A stretch of 63,566 nt of DNA from Intrasporangium flavum (GTDB taxonomy: Bacteria > Actinomycetota > Actinomycetes > Actinomycetales > Dermatophilaceae): contig NZ_MLJO01000019.1 of NCBI RefSeq assembly GCF_001956915.1, positions 1-63,566 of the forward strand. The letters are read 5' to 3'. Positions 1 through 8,179 of the stretch are shown piece after piece. Position 1 is the stretch's first letter, and the number at the start of each line of letters is the position of its first letter. A program made the position numbers and the translations under genes. The notes under the pieces are model-generated. The model was given only the letters and a program-made list of their open reading frames with translations. It did not search any database and was not told the DNA's origin.

Positions 1-156
1 CTCGTCGGCGCCGATCCCCTCGAACTTCGAGCCGCCGGCGTCGCCCTGCAGCTCGTAGGTGTCCGGCCGGCCTGCCGCGGTGGCGGACGGGCCGGCGACG
101 AGGGGCAGCGTGACGGCGGCGGCGAGGGCCGCGGCGGCGGCGAGGGTGCGCTTCAT
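1..156 (-). CDS. Secreted protein, N-terminal part only (possibly SMP-30/gluconolactonase-like)
   Basis: Only the first 52 codons lie in the window; the gene runs off the left edge. The ATG is at 156. Residues 2-4 are KRT, followed by an Ala/Leu/Val-rich core to about residue 22 and an Ala-rich cleavage zone near residues 26-29, which is a classical Sec signal peptide, so the product is exported. The mature start (PDTYELQGDAGGSKFEGIGADE) resembles the first beta strand of SMP-30/gluconolactonase beta-propellers, but too little is present to be sure. It is divergent from the kinase at 307; the 150-base gap holds a short hairpin (188-205) and a 12-base palindrome (244-255). Confidence 0.7.
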   Translation of the reverse strand, partial: MKRTLAAAAALAAAVTLPLVAGPSATAAGRPDTYELQGDAGGSKFEGIGADE

Positions 157-243
157 GGTGGTCTCCGGTGGTGGTCGGCGCTGGTCGGTGGTGGTTCCCC
201 ACCACTGTCGCCGCCGGGCGTACCGGCACGCGTCGGCCGACCG

Positions 244-255
244 TCCACGCGTGGA
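244..255. promoter_or_regulatory. 12-bp perfect palindrome between divergent genes
   Basis: TCCACGCGTGGA is a perfect palindrome lying between the secreted-protein gene (start 156) and the histidine-kinase gene (start 307). It sits about 40 bases upstream of the kinase -10-like TAGGCT (294-299). It could be an operator, for example for the response regulator at 1508, but no second copy was noticed in the window. Confidence 0.3.
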
Positions 256-293
256 TAGCCGATCGGATGATGCCGGCCCCGCCCACGCCTGCC

Positions 294-299
294 TAGGCT
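294..299 (+). promoter_or_regulatory. Leaderless -10 element of the kinase/regulator operon
   Basis: TAGGCT fits the actinobacterial TANNNT -10 pattern and lies exactly 7 bases before the ATG at 307. No Shine-Dalgarno sequence is visible, so the transcript probably starts at or next to the start codon. No good -35 hexamer is seen. Confidence 0.45.
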
Positions 300-306
300 G
301 CCGTGC

Positions 307-1515
307 ATGGAGGAGGGCATCCTCGCGCCCGTGGCGCGGCTCGACCGCTGGCTCGACGGCGTGCTCCTCGCGCTGCTCGTGACGTGCGCGGCCCGCTACC
401 TGCAGCGCCACGGCCTCGACGCGTCGGGCGTGCTCGTCCTCGTCGGCGCGCTCGCGCTGGGGGTCGCCTACGCGACGCGTCGGCGCGTGGCCGGGCGGTC
501 ACCGTGGTCGTTCGTCTGGATCACCGTCGTCGTCGTGCTGTGGGCGGTGCTGACGCTCGTCGCACCGTCGTTCGCGTGGACCGCGGTGCCGGTCGCCTTC
601 GCGGTGCTCCAGGTGCTGCCCTTCGGGGTGGCCGTCGGGGTCGTCGTCGTCATGACCGCCGTCGTCAGCACCGCGTGGAGCCGCCTCACCGACGACCTCG
701 ACCCGACGGTCTTCGTGGGTCCCGTCGGCATCGCCCTCGTGACGGTGCTGTCGTACCGGGCCCTCGACCGCGAGGCCCGCACCCGACAGGCCCTCATCGA
801 CGAGCTCACCGAGGCACAGGCCGATCTGGCTGCGGCCCAACGTCGTTCGGGGGCGCTGGCCGAGCGGGCCAGGTTATCCCACGAGATCCACGACTCGGTG
901 GGCCAGGGCCTGTCGAGCATCAGCCTGCTGCTGGGCGCCGCCGAGCAGGACTGGGACCGCCGACCCGACGCGGCACGCGCGCACGTGGCAGCCGCGGGGG
1001 CCGCGGCGCGCGACGCCCTCGTGGAGGTACGACGCGTCGTGCGCGACCTCGCGCCCGAGGACCTGGGCGTCGACGCCACGGGTGAGTCGCTCGTCGAGGC
1101 GCTCCGACGCGCGTCGACCGGCGCGGCCGCGGCGGCTCCCGGGCTCGAGGTGCGCGTCGTCGTCCACGGCGACCCGACGCCCGTGCCGGCCCCGCTCGCG
1201 GCCGCCCTCGTGCGCTCGGCGCGCGGGGCGGTCGCCAACGTCGTCGAGCACGCCCGCGCGACCCGCGTCGTCGTCAGCCTGACCTACCTGCCCGACGAGG
1301 TGCTCCTCGACGTCCGCGACGACGGACGCGGTTTCGACCCGGCACGCGTCGGGCCGGCCGCCGAGCGGCCCGGTGACCGCGGGCACGGGCTCGCCGGCAT
1401 CCACCGCCGCGCCGCCGGCCTGGACGGTGAGGCGACCGTGGAGAGCGCCCCGGGTGACGGCACGACGCTGTCGGTCCGCCTGCCGCTCGACCCGAGGGAG
1501 GGGCGTCGTGGCTGA
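307..1515 (+). CDS. NarL/DesK-type sensor histidine kinase
   Basis: 402-residue membrane sensor kinase. The N-terminal half holds about five hydrophobic segments (about residues 14-150) with little extracellular sequence, so the signal is probably sensed within the membrane. A short coiled-coil (about 160-190) leads to the HisKA_3 box SHEIHDSVGQG, in which His195 is the expected phosphoacceptor. The C-terminal HATPase domain carries an N-box-like stretch (ANVVEHARAT) and glycine loops DVRDDGRGFD and GHGLAGIHRR. It phosphorylates the regulator encoded next to it: GTG 1508 of that gene overlaps this gene's end by 8 bases, so the two are translationally coupled. The stimulus cannot be read from the sequence. 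Confidence 0.93.
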   Translation: MEEGILAPVARLDRWLDGVLLALLVTCAARYLQRHGLDASGVLVLVGALALGVAYATRRRVAGRSPWSFVWITVVVVLWAVLTLVAPSFAWTAVPVAFAVLQVLPFGVAVGVVVVMTAVVSTAWSRLTDDLDPTVFVGPVGIALVTVLSYRALDREARTRQALIDELTEAQADLAAAQRRSGALAERARLSHEIHDSVGQGLSSISLLLGAAEQDWDRRPDAARAHVAAAGAAARDALVEVRRVVRDLAPEDLGVDATGESLVEALRRASTGAAAAAPGLEVRVVVHGDPTPVPAPLAAALVRSARGAVANVVEHARATRVVVSLTYLPDEVLLDVRDDGRGFDPARVGPAAERPGDRGHGLAGIHRRAAGLDGEATVESAPGDGTTLSVRLPLDPREGRRG

Positions 1516-2149
1516 CCCGGGGATCCGCGTCGTGCTCGTCGACGACCACCCGGTCGTGCGGGCGGGGCTGCGCGCCCTCCTCGACGGGCAGGAGGGCCTC
1601 GAGGTCGTCGGCGAGGCGAGCGGCGCCGGGGCGGCCGAGAGCGTCGTCACGGCCGAGCGGCCCGACGTCGTCCTCATGGACCTCGACCTCGGCGACGGCC
1701 CGGGCGGGGCTGTGGCCACGGCCCGCCTCCGGGCCCTCCCCCACCCGCCGCAGGTGCTCGTCCTCACGACGTTCGACACCGAGGCCGACATCACGCGCGC
1801 CCTCGAGGCCGGCGCCGTCGGCTACCTGCTCAAGGACGCCCCGCCCGACCGGCTCTTCGCCGGCATCCGGTCGGCAGCGCGCGGCGAGACGGTGCTCGCG
1901 CCCTCGGTCGCCGCCCGGCTCGTGCGGCGCACCGCGTCACCGGGGCCCGTCGTCACCGAGCGCGAGGTCGAGGTGCTCGAGCTGCTCTCGCGCGGGCTCG
2001 GCAACCGCGAGATGGCCCGCGAGCTGCTCGTGTCCGAGGCCACGGTCAAGTCGCACCTGAGCCACGTGTACACCAAGCTCGGCGTCGACACCCGCGCCGG
2101 TGCGGTGGCCGCCGCCATCGAGCGCCGCATCATCCGCCCGGGCGGCTGA
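1508..2149 (+). CDS. NarL/FixJ-family response regulator
   Basis: 213-residue DNA-binding regulator partnered with the kinase immediately upstream. Receiver domain at residues 6-120 with acidic pair DD (12-13), phosphoacceptor Asp58 (VVLMDLD) and Lys in YLLKDA. A LuxR-type helix-turn-helix occupies about 145-210 (VTEREVEVLELLSRGLGNREMA, then SEATVKSHL). The GTG start at 1508 is chosen because it gives the conserved first beta strand (GIRVVLVDDHP) and an 8-base overlap with the kinase. A strong hairpin at 2183-2225 follows the stop. Targets are unknown; the neighbouring BCCT transporter and the palindrome at 244-255 are reasonable first guesses. Confidence 0.94.
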   Translation: MADPGIRVVLVDDHPVVRAGLRALLDGQEGLEVVGEASGAGAAESVVTAERPDVVLMDLDLGDGPGGAVATARLRALPHPPQVLVLTTFDTEADITRALEAGAVGYLLKDAPPDRLFAGIRSAARGETVLAPSVAARLVRRTASPGPVVTEREVEVLELLSRGLGNREMARELLVSEATVKSHLSHVYTKLGVDTRAGAVAAAIERRIIRPGG

Positions 2150-2182
2150 GCGCACCGCGCCGACTCCGTCCTGGAACGACGA

Positions 2183-2225
2183 ACCGCCCCGGTGGGCGCT
2201 GCGGGGCAGCATCCACCGGGGCGGT
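2183..2225. terminator. Bidirectional terminator hairpin
   Basis: ACCGCCCCGGTGG (2183-2195) pairs perfectly with CCACCGGGGCGGT (2213-2225) across a 17-base loop. It lies between the convergent response-regulator and BCCT genes and has no T-run, as is common in high-GC actinobacteria. Confidence 0.7.
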
Positions 2226-2242
2226 GTCGGGAGGCGTCCGCC

Positions 2243-4078
2243 TCAGAGGCGCATCGACCCTCCGACGCGCTCGGTGTTCTCGTCGATGTCCTTCGCGACG
2301 TCGGCGTCGGTGCCCGTGGCCGCGGTGGCGTCCTCGGACCACTCGGTCGGCACGAGCTCGCCGACGCCCTCACCGGGTGCGGACTCCTGCACGCTGAGGG
2401 TGAAGTCGTCGCCGTGCTCGCTGACGCCGGTGACGACGGCGTGCTCGACGGCGGCCACCGCGTACTGGCGACGCACGACCTGCGGGTCGCGCGACAGGTC
2501 CTTCACGAGGGCCGCGGCGAGCCCGATCATGATGACGAGGAACGGCAGGGCCGCGACGATCGTGACGTTCTGCAGGCCCGCCAGCGCGTCCTCACCGCCG
2601 AGCAGCAGCATGATCGCGGCGACGGCACCGGTGGCCGCACCCCAGAAGATGACGGTCTTCTTCGACGGCTCGAGCGTGCCCTTCTCCGAGAGCGTGCCCA
2701 TGACGATCGACGCGGCGTCGGCGCCCGACACGAAGAAGATCGCGACGAGAACCATGACGACGATCGCCGTGACCGTCGGCCAGGGCAGGTTGCCGAGCAT
2801 CGTGAAGAGCGAGCCCTCGGGCGTCGACTGGCCGCCGATGTCCTGGCCGTGCTGCTGCTGCCAGATGCCGGCGCCGCCGAAGATGGCAAACCAGACGAGC
2901 GAGACGACGGACGGGACGAGCAGCACGCCGGTGACGAACTGGCGGATGGTGCGGCCGCGCGAGATGCGGGCGATGAACATGCCGACGAACGGCGTCCAGC
3001 TGACCCACCAGGCCCAGTAGAAGATCGTCCAGCTGGCCAGCCAGTCCTTCATGCCGGCGCCACCCGCGGCGTCGGTGCGGGCCGACATCATCGCGAGGTC
3101 CTGCACGTAGGAGCCGATCGTCGTCGGCAGCAGGTTGAGGATGAAGATCGTCGGGCCGACGACGAAGACGAACAGGGCGAGCGCGACGGCGAGCACCATG
3201 TTGATGTTCGAGAGCCACTGGATGCCCTTGGCGACACCCGAGACGGCCGACAGGATGAAGGCGATCGTCAGCACGACGATGATGCCGATGAGCAGGCCGT
3301 TGCCGACCGTGCCGATGCCGGCGACGATCTCGAGGCCGGAGCCGATCTGCAGGGCGCCGAGGCCCAGCGAGGTGGCCGAGCCGAAGAGGGTCGCGAAGAT
3401 CGCGAAGATGTCGATGACCTTGCCGGCCGTGCCGTTCGCGCGCTTCTCGCCGAAGAGCGGGGCGAAGGCCGAGCTGATGAGCAGCAGGCGACCCTTGCGG
3501 AACACGCCGTAGGCGACCGCGAGGCCGACGACCGCGTAGATGGCCCACGGGTGCAGCGACCAGTGGAACATCGTCGTGGCCATCGCGTGCTGGACGGCGG
3601 CGGGGTTGCCCGCGGCGCCGGTGCCCGGCGGGGGCGTGACGAGGTGGCTCACCGGCTCGGTCACGCCGTAGAACATCAGGCCGATGCCCATGCCGGCGGA
3701 GAACATCATCGCCACCCACGAGGAGGTGCGGAACTCCGGCGCCTCGCCGTCGCCGCCGAGGGGGATGTTGCCGTAGCGGCTCGCGGCGAGCCAGATGACG
3801 AAGACGACGAAGCCGGAGGCGACGAGGGAGAAGAGCCAGCCCGTGTTGTGCACGACGAAGTCGAGCCCGCTCGAGGCGCTCGTGCTCAGGCTGTCGGTGC
3901 CGAGCGCGCCCCACACGACGAAGCCGATGGCGACGGCGGCCGACACCCAGAAGACCGGCTTGTCGAGCCGCGACGGTGCCGCGTCGTCGTGGTTGACGGG
4001 TGGTGGTTCGAGCGCGGGGTGCAGCGCGTCGCGCTGCTCCTGCGTGGTCTCGTCGGTGGGTTCGGTCATCAAGGCCAT
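2243..4078 (-). CDS. BCCT-family betaine/choline/carnitine transporter
   Basis: About 611-residue secondary transporter of the BCCT family, which imports quaternary ammonium compounds such as glycine betaine, usually Na+-coupled, as osmoprotectants. Evidence is the glycine-rich TM motif SAGMGIGLMFYGVTEP (about 127-142) and the tryptophan-rich signature DWLASWTIFYWAWWVSW (about 345-361) followed by the conserved RISRGRTIR segment. About 12 membrane helices are present. The GMGIG stretch is the BetP-like (betaine, Na+-dependent) version. The hydrophilic N-terminus is about 40 residues and the acidic C-terminal tail about 75, a region used for osmosensing in BetP. The start is uncertain: ATG 4078 or 4069, neither with a clear ribosome site. 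Convergent with the two-component pair. Confidence 0.94.
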   Translation of the reverse strand: MALMTEPTDETTQEQRDALHPALEPPPVNHDDAAPSRLDKPVFWVSAAVAIGFVVWGALGTDSLSTSASSGLDFVVHNTGWLFSLVASGFVVFVIWLAASRYGNIPLGGDGEAPEFRTSSWVAMMFSAGMGIGLMFYGVTEPVSHLVTPPPGTGAAGNPAAVQHAMATTMFHWSLHPWAIYAVVGLAVAYGVFRKGRLLLISSAFAPLFGEKRANGTAGKVIDIFAIFATLFGSATSLGLGALQIGSGLEIVAGIGTVGNGLLIGIIVVLTIAFILSAVSGVAKGIQWLSNINMVLAVALALFVFVVGPTIFILNLLPTTIGSYVQDLAMMSARTDAAGGAGMKDWLASWTIFYWAWWVSWTPFVGMFIARISRGRTIRQFVTGVLLVPSVVSLVWFAIFGGAGIWQQQHGQDIGGQSTPEGSLFTMLGNLPWPTVTAIVVMVLVAIFFVSGADAASIVMGTLSEKGTLEPSKKTVIFWGAATGAVAAIMLLLGGEDALAGLQNVTIVAALPFLVIMIGLAAALVKDLSRDPQVVRRQYAVAAVEHAVVTGVSEHGDDFTLSVQESAPGEGVGELVPTEWSEDATAATGTDADVAKDIDENTERVGGSMRL

Positions 4079-4304
4079 ACGTCGTCGACGGCACCCGACG
4101 AGGGGTGCCGCCAGTCTCCTCACGTTTCGGTTTCTCTGAGCTTTCGTTCGACCTTCAACTGTGCCGAAGGATTCCGTGATACGCAAAACGGTGCCCGCGA
4201 CGGCACAGGGGGATCCGCCGCGGGCACCGGGAAAACCCATACCCGGCAACGACCTTCGCAGTTCCGGACGAGACGGTGAGGCTCGTCACGTCCGGGACGT
4301 GGCA

Positions 4305-4337
4305 GCACCGGCGCGGCCTGGACGGCCGCGCCGGTGC
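4305..4337 (-). terminator. Terminator hairpin downstream of dctA
   Basis: GCACCGGCGCGGCC (4305-4318) and GGCCGCGCCGGTGC (4324-4337) form a perfect 14-bp stem with a 5-base loop, 24 bases past the dctA stop. There is no T-run. The rest of the gap (4079-4304 and 4338-4360) shows nothing else clear. Confidence 0.72.
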
Positions 4338-4360
4338 GCGTCGGTGAGGAGGCGGTCGGG

Positions 4361-5767
4361 TCAGCGGGTGCCGACGAGCTCGCCCTCGGTCGTGCGGTCG
4401 TGCGTCGGGTCGGGCACCGACGTGTGCGGCGCCGGCTCGTCGGAGTCGACCATCCGGGCCTCGTCGAACGGCAGCTGCCCGGACAGGACCCGGCCGGCCC
4501 TCTCACGGTCGATCTCGCCGACCCACGTGCCGATGATGACGGTCGCGATGGCGTTGCCGGCGAAGTTCGTCAGGGCGCGCGCCTCGCTCATGAGGCGGTC
4601 GATGCCGACGATGAAGCCGACGCCCGGCACGAGGTCGGGGCGGTGCGACTGCAGGCCGCCGGCGAGGGTGGCCAGGCCCGCGCCGCTGACGCCGGCCGCA
4701 CCCTTGCTCGCGATGATCATGAAGACGAGCAGGCCGATCTGCTGGCCGATGCTGAACGGCTTGTCCATGGCCTCGGCGATGAACAGGCTCGCCATCGTCA
4801 GGTAGATGGCCGTGCCGTCGAGGTTGAACGAGTAGCCGGTGGGCACGGTGATGCCGACGACCGGGCGGGAAACGCCGAGGTGCTCCATCTTGGCGATGAG
4901 GCGCGGCAGGGCCGACTCGGACGACGACGTCGACAGGATGAGGAGGAACTCGCGGGCGAGGTACTTGAGCAGCGAGAAGACGTTCATCCCGGTGACGAGC
5001 TTGAGGATCGAGCCGAGGAAGGCGAACACGAAGATCGCGCACGTGAGGTAGAAGGCGCCCATGAGCAGGCCGAGGCTCTTGAGCGAGCCGATGCCGGTCG
5101 CGCCGACGAGGGCGGCCATCGCGCCGAACGCGCCGATCGGGGCGGCCCACATGATCATCGCCATGAGGCGGAAGACGAGCCGCTCGAGGTGCTTGATGCC
5201 GGCCAGGATCGGCTCGCCCTGCTTGCCCATCTTCTGCAGGGCGAAGCCGACGAGGAGCGCGATGAGCAGGGCCTGGAGCACCGAGCCCGAGGTCAGCGCC
5301 GACACGAGCGTGTCGGGGATGAGCCCGAGGACGAAGTCGACGGCCCCCTCGGCCTCGCCGGCGACCTGCGACGTGCCGGACTGGGCGACGGCCGCGGTGA
5401 GGTTGAGGCCGTCACCGGGGTGGACGATGTTGCCGACGACGAGGCCGATGCCGAGGGCGACGGTCGACATGACGATGAAGTAGCCGAGCGCGAGACCGCC
5501 GACCTTGCCGACCTGGGCGGCCTTCCGGACCGAGCCGATGCCGAGCACGATCGTGCAGAAGATGATCGGCGTGATCATCATCTTGATGAGGTTGACGAAC
5601 CCTGTGCCGAGCGGCTTGAGGCTCTTGCCCACCTCGGGGAAGAAGTACCCGACGGCGACGCCGAGCACCATCGCGACGATGACGGCGATGTAGAGGAAGT
5701 GGGTGCGGTCGCGCTTCGGGGCCGAGCCCGGTGCGGCGTCGACGGCGCTGTCGGCGGTGTAACTCAC
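4361..5767 (-). CDS. dctA: C4-dicarboxylate:cation symporter (DctA-like, DAACS family)
   Basis: 468-residue membrane carrier importing succinate, fumarate, malate or related acids with Na+/H+. Family marks are the serine-rich hairpin STSSSESALPRL (from about residue 278), the NLDGT motif (about 315-319) and the second hairpin region KGAAGVSGAG, with about eight membrane helices before it. GTG 5767 is chosen because GGAGGT lies just upstream (AACGGAGGTCACC GTG). It is divergent from a CitA/DcuS-like sensor kinase and regulator, the standard arrangement in which the kinase senses external C4/C6 carboxylates and the regulator switches on the transporter. A 14-bp hairpin terminator follows the gene. 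Confidence 0.95.
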   Translation of the reverse strand: MSYTADSAVDAAPGSAPKRDRTHFLYIAVIVAMVLGVAVGYFFPEVGKSLKPLGTGFVNLIKMMITPIIFCTIVLGIGSVRKAAQVGKVGGLALGYFIVMSTVALGIGLVVGNIVHPGDGLNLTAAVAQSGTSQVAGEAEGAVDFVLGLIPDTLVSALTSGSVLQALLIALLVGFALQKMGKQGEPILAGIKHLERLVFRLMAMIMWAAPIGAFGAMAALVGATGIGSLKSLGLLMGAFYLTCAIFVFAFLGSILKLVTGMNVFSLLKYLAREFLLILSTSSSESALPRLIAKMEHLGVSRPVVGITVPTGYSFNLDGTAIYLTMASLFIAEAMDKPFSIGQQIGLLVFMIIASKGAAGVSGAGLATLAGGLQSHRPDLVPGVGFIVGIDRLMSEARALTNFAGNAIATVIIGTWVGEIDRERAGRVLSGQLPFDEARMVDSDEPAPHTSVPDPTHDRTTEGELVGTR

Positions 5768-5840
5768 GGTGACCTCCGTTGGCGTGGGCCGGGTGCGGAT
5801 GGACCCGGACCGGTGGATGACATCGAGGGTGGCCGCGCCA

Positions 5841-5854
5841 GTGACTAGGGTCAC
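5841..5854. promoter_or_regulatory. Inverted repeat and -10 between dctA and sensor kinase
   Basis: GTGAC-TAGG-GTCAC is a 5-bp inverted repeat. Embedded in it, TAGGGT (5846-5851) fits a -10 element 7 bases before GTG 5859, suggesting a leaderless kinase transcript whose promoter would be covered by anything bound to the repeat. The gap is only 91 bases, so the same site could also control dctA. Confidence 0.4.
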
Positions 5855-5858
5855 GATT

Positions 5859-7484
5859 GTGTTCATTGAGTTCTCGCCGCGGCGGTGGAGCGTCGCGGCG
5901 CAGACCTTTGCGCTCCAGGTGCTCGTCGCCGTCCTCGTCGTGGCGGCCGGGCTGGCCGGCACGTTCGTGCAGGCCCAGCGCGCGGGCGACCAGGAGGCGA
6001 TGGCGCGGGCCCTCGCCGTGGCCGAGACCATCGCCTCGACGCCGGAGGTCGTCTCGGCCGTCCAGGCTCCCGACCCGACGGCGCGCCTGCAGCCCTTCGC
6101 CGAGCAGGTCCGCAGGGACACCGCGACCGACTTCGTCGTCGTCATGAGCACCGACGCGATCCGCTGGACCCACCCCGACCCGACCCAGATCGGCAAGCGC
6201 TTCATCGGCCACACCGAGGCGGCCCGCGCGGGCGGCGTCGTCGAGGAGGACTACACCGGCACGCTCGGGCCCTCGGCGCGCGTCGTCGTGCCCGTCCGCG
6301 ACACCACTCGCAGCGGCTCACCGGTCGTTGCCCTCGTGTCGGTCGGCATCCGCAAGTCGGCCGTCGGCGAGCAGGTGCGGGCGCAGCTGCCCGGCATCCT
6401 GCTGGCCGGCCTCGGCGCGGCCCTGCTGTCGGGCCTCGGCATGGCCCTCGTGTCGCGGCGCATCCGCCGGCAGACCCACGGCCTCGGCGAGCAGCAGCTG
6501 CGCGAGATGTACGAGTACTACGACGCCGTGCTCCACGCGGTGAGCGAGGGCCTCGTCATCACCGACCTCGACGGCACGCTGCGCCTGGCCAACGACGAGG
6601 CGGTCCGGCTGCTCGGCCTGCCGCCCGATGCCGTCGGTCGACGCGTCGCCGACCTCGACCTCGCGCCTGCGCTCGTCACCGCCCTGACCGACGACGCCGT
6701 CCACGAGGACGAGCTGCACGTGACGGCGGCCCGCGTCCTCGTCCTCAACCGGGCCCCGGCGCGCTGGCGCGGTCGGCTCCTCGGCCACGTCGCGACGCTG
6801 CGCGACCGCACCGACCTCGAGGCCCTGACCGGCGAGCTCGACTCCGCCCGGGGCCTCACCGAGGCGCTGCGCTCGCAGGCGCACGAGTCGGCCAACCGGC
6901 TGCACACCATCGTCAGCCTCATCGAGCTCGGCCACACCGACCGCGCCCTCGCCTTCGCCACCGAGGAGCTGCAGGTGTCGCAGCTGCTCACCGACAAGGT
7001 CGTCGGTGCCGTCGACGAACCGGCCCTCACGGCACTGCTGCTCGGCAAGGCCGCCGAGGCGCACGAGCGCGGCATCGTCTTCGACATCGAACCGGGCGCG
7101 CGGTTCCCGCGCGACGTCGCCCCGACGCGCGACGTCGTGACGATCGTCGGCAACCTCATCGACAACGCCCTCGACGCCGTGTCGGCCACCGGCGCGCCGG
7201 GTGCCGCCCGGCACGTGGCGTTCGGCTCGCGCGTCGTGGACGGGCAGGCCGTGCTCGAAGTGAGCGACGACGGCCCGGGCCTGCCACCGGGTGGGGTCGC
7301 CGACGCGTTCCGCCGGGGGTGGTCGACCAAGGAGCAGGGCAGTGCGGGCCGGCGCGGCATCGGGCTGGCGCTCGTGGCCCAGACCGTCGAGCGCCTCGGC
7401 GGCACGCTCGAGGTCGACGGGCCACCCGGGGCGACGTTCACGGTGCGCCTGCCCGTGACCGCGGTGGACGAGGTGGCCCGGTGA
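5859..7484 (+). CDS. CitA/DcuS-family sensor histidine kinase
   Basis: 541-residue membrane kinase for carboxylate sensing. TM1 at about residues 10-35, a periplasmic-type single-Cache/PDC domain at about 36-172 (TDFVVVMSTDAIRWTHPDPTQIGKRF is a hallmark stretch), TM2 at about 173-197, and a cytoplasmic PAS domain at about 215-325. A Spo0B-like dimerization box, SQAHESANRLHTI, has the expected phospho-His at 342, followed by HATPase_c with GNLIDNALDAV and the glycine loop GRRGIGLALV. The GTG 5859 start follows a TAGGGT -10 by 7 bases. A 4-base GTGA overlap links it to the regulator, and it is divergent from dctA, whose substrate it most likely monitors. Confidence 0.94.
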   Translation: MFIEFSPRRWSVAAQTFALQVLVAVLVVAAGLAGTFVQAQRAGDQEAMARALAVAETIASTPEVVSAVQAPDPTARLQPFAEQVRRDTATDFVVVMSTDAIRWTHPDPTQIGKRFIGHTEAARAGGVVEEDYTGTLGPSARVVVPVRDTTRSGSPVVALVSVGIRKSAVGEQVRAQLPGILLAGLGAALLSGLGMALVSRRIRRQTHGLGEQQLREMYEYYDAVLHAVSEGLVITDLDGTLRLANDEAVRLLGLPPDAVGRRVADLDLAPALVTALTDDAVHEDELHVTAARVLVLNRAPARWRGRLLGHVATLRDRTDLEALTGELDSARGLTEALRSQAHESANRLHTIVSLIELGHTDRALAFATEELQVSQLLTDKVVGAVDEPALTALLLGKAAEAHERGIVFDIEPGARFPRDVAPTRDVVTIVGNLIDNALDAVSATGAPGAARHVAFGSRVVDGQAVLEVSDDGPGLPPGGVADAFRRGWSTKEQGSAGRRGIGLALVAQTVERLGGTLEVDGPPGATFTVRLPVTAVDEVAR

Positions 7485-8179
7485 CCGCGCCTGCGGGCCC
7501 GGCGGCCCTGCGGGTGCTCGTCGTCGAGGACGAGCCGATCGCGGCCGAGGCCCACACCGCGTACGTCGAGCGGGTGCCCGGCTTCGTCGTCGTCGCCACC
7601 GTCGGCACCACTCAGGCCGCCCTGAAAGCCCTGCAGGACAAGCAGGTCGACGTGGTGCTGCTCGACATGAACCTGCCCGACCGGCACGGGCTCGACGTCG
7701 TCCGGGCCATGCGCGCGGCCGGGCACCGGGCCGACGTCATCGCCGTGACCTCGGCCCGCGACCTCGACGTCGTCCGCTCGGCGGTGTCGCTCGGCGTCGT
7801 CCAGTACGTGCTCAAGCCGTTCGTCTTCGCGACGCTCCGCGACCGGCTCGTGGCCTACCGCGCCTACCGGGACCAGCTGACCAGGGGCGCGGAGGTAGCC
7901 ACGCAGGCCGAGGTCGACGAGGTGTTCGCCGGCGTGCGCGGCGGCGCGGAGACGCGGCTGCCGAAGGGGATGGGCGAGGAGCTGCTCACGCGGGTCTCAC
8001 GGGCCCTGCGCGACGCCGACGGCGCTCGGTCGGCGAGCGAGGTGGCCGACGAGCTCGGCGTCGCCCGCGTCACGGCCCGCCGCTACCTCGAGCACCTCTG
8101 CGACACGCGTCTGGCCGTGCGACGGTCCCGCTACTCCGGCGCGGGCCGGCCCGAGGTGGAGTACCTGTGGGCGCGGTGA
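7481..8179 (+). CDS. CitB/DcuR-family response regulator
   Basis: 232-residue regulator. Receiver domain with acidic residues EDE (16-18), phosphoacceptor Asp62 (VVLLDMNLPD) and the YVLKPF lysine. The C-terminal half (about 175-232) has a winged/HTH DNA-binding region typical of the CitB group (SASEVADELGVARVTARRYLEHL), which differs from LuxR- and OmpR-type domains. Coupled to the upstream kinase by a GTGA overlap. By family knowledge it would activate dctA in response to external dicarboxylate. The following AraC-like gene overlaps its end by 4 bases (start 8176), so all three may be one transcript. Confidence 0.93.
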   Translation: MTAPAGPAALRVLVVEDEPIAAEAHTAYVERVPGFVVVATVGTTQAALKALQDKQVDVVLLDMNLPDRHGLDVVRAMRAAGHRADVIAVTSARDLDVVRSAVSLGVVQYVLKPFVFATLRDRLVAYRAYRDQLTRGAEVATQAEVDEVFAGVRGGAETRLPKGMGEELLTRVSRALRDADGARSASEVADELGVARVTARRYLEHLCDTRLAVRRSRYSGAGRPEVEYLWAR

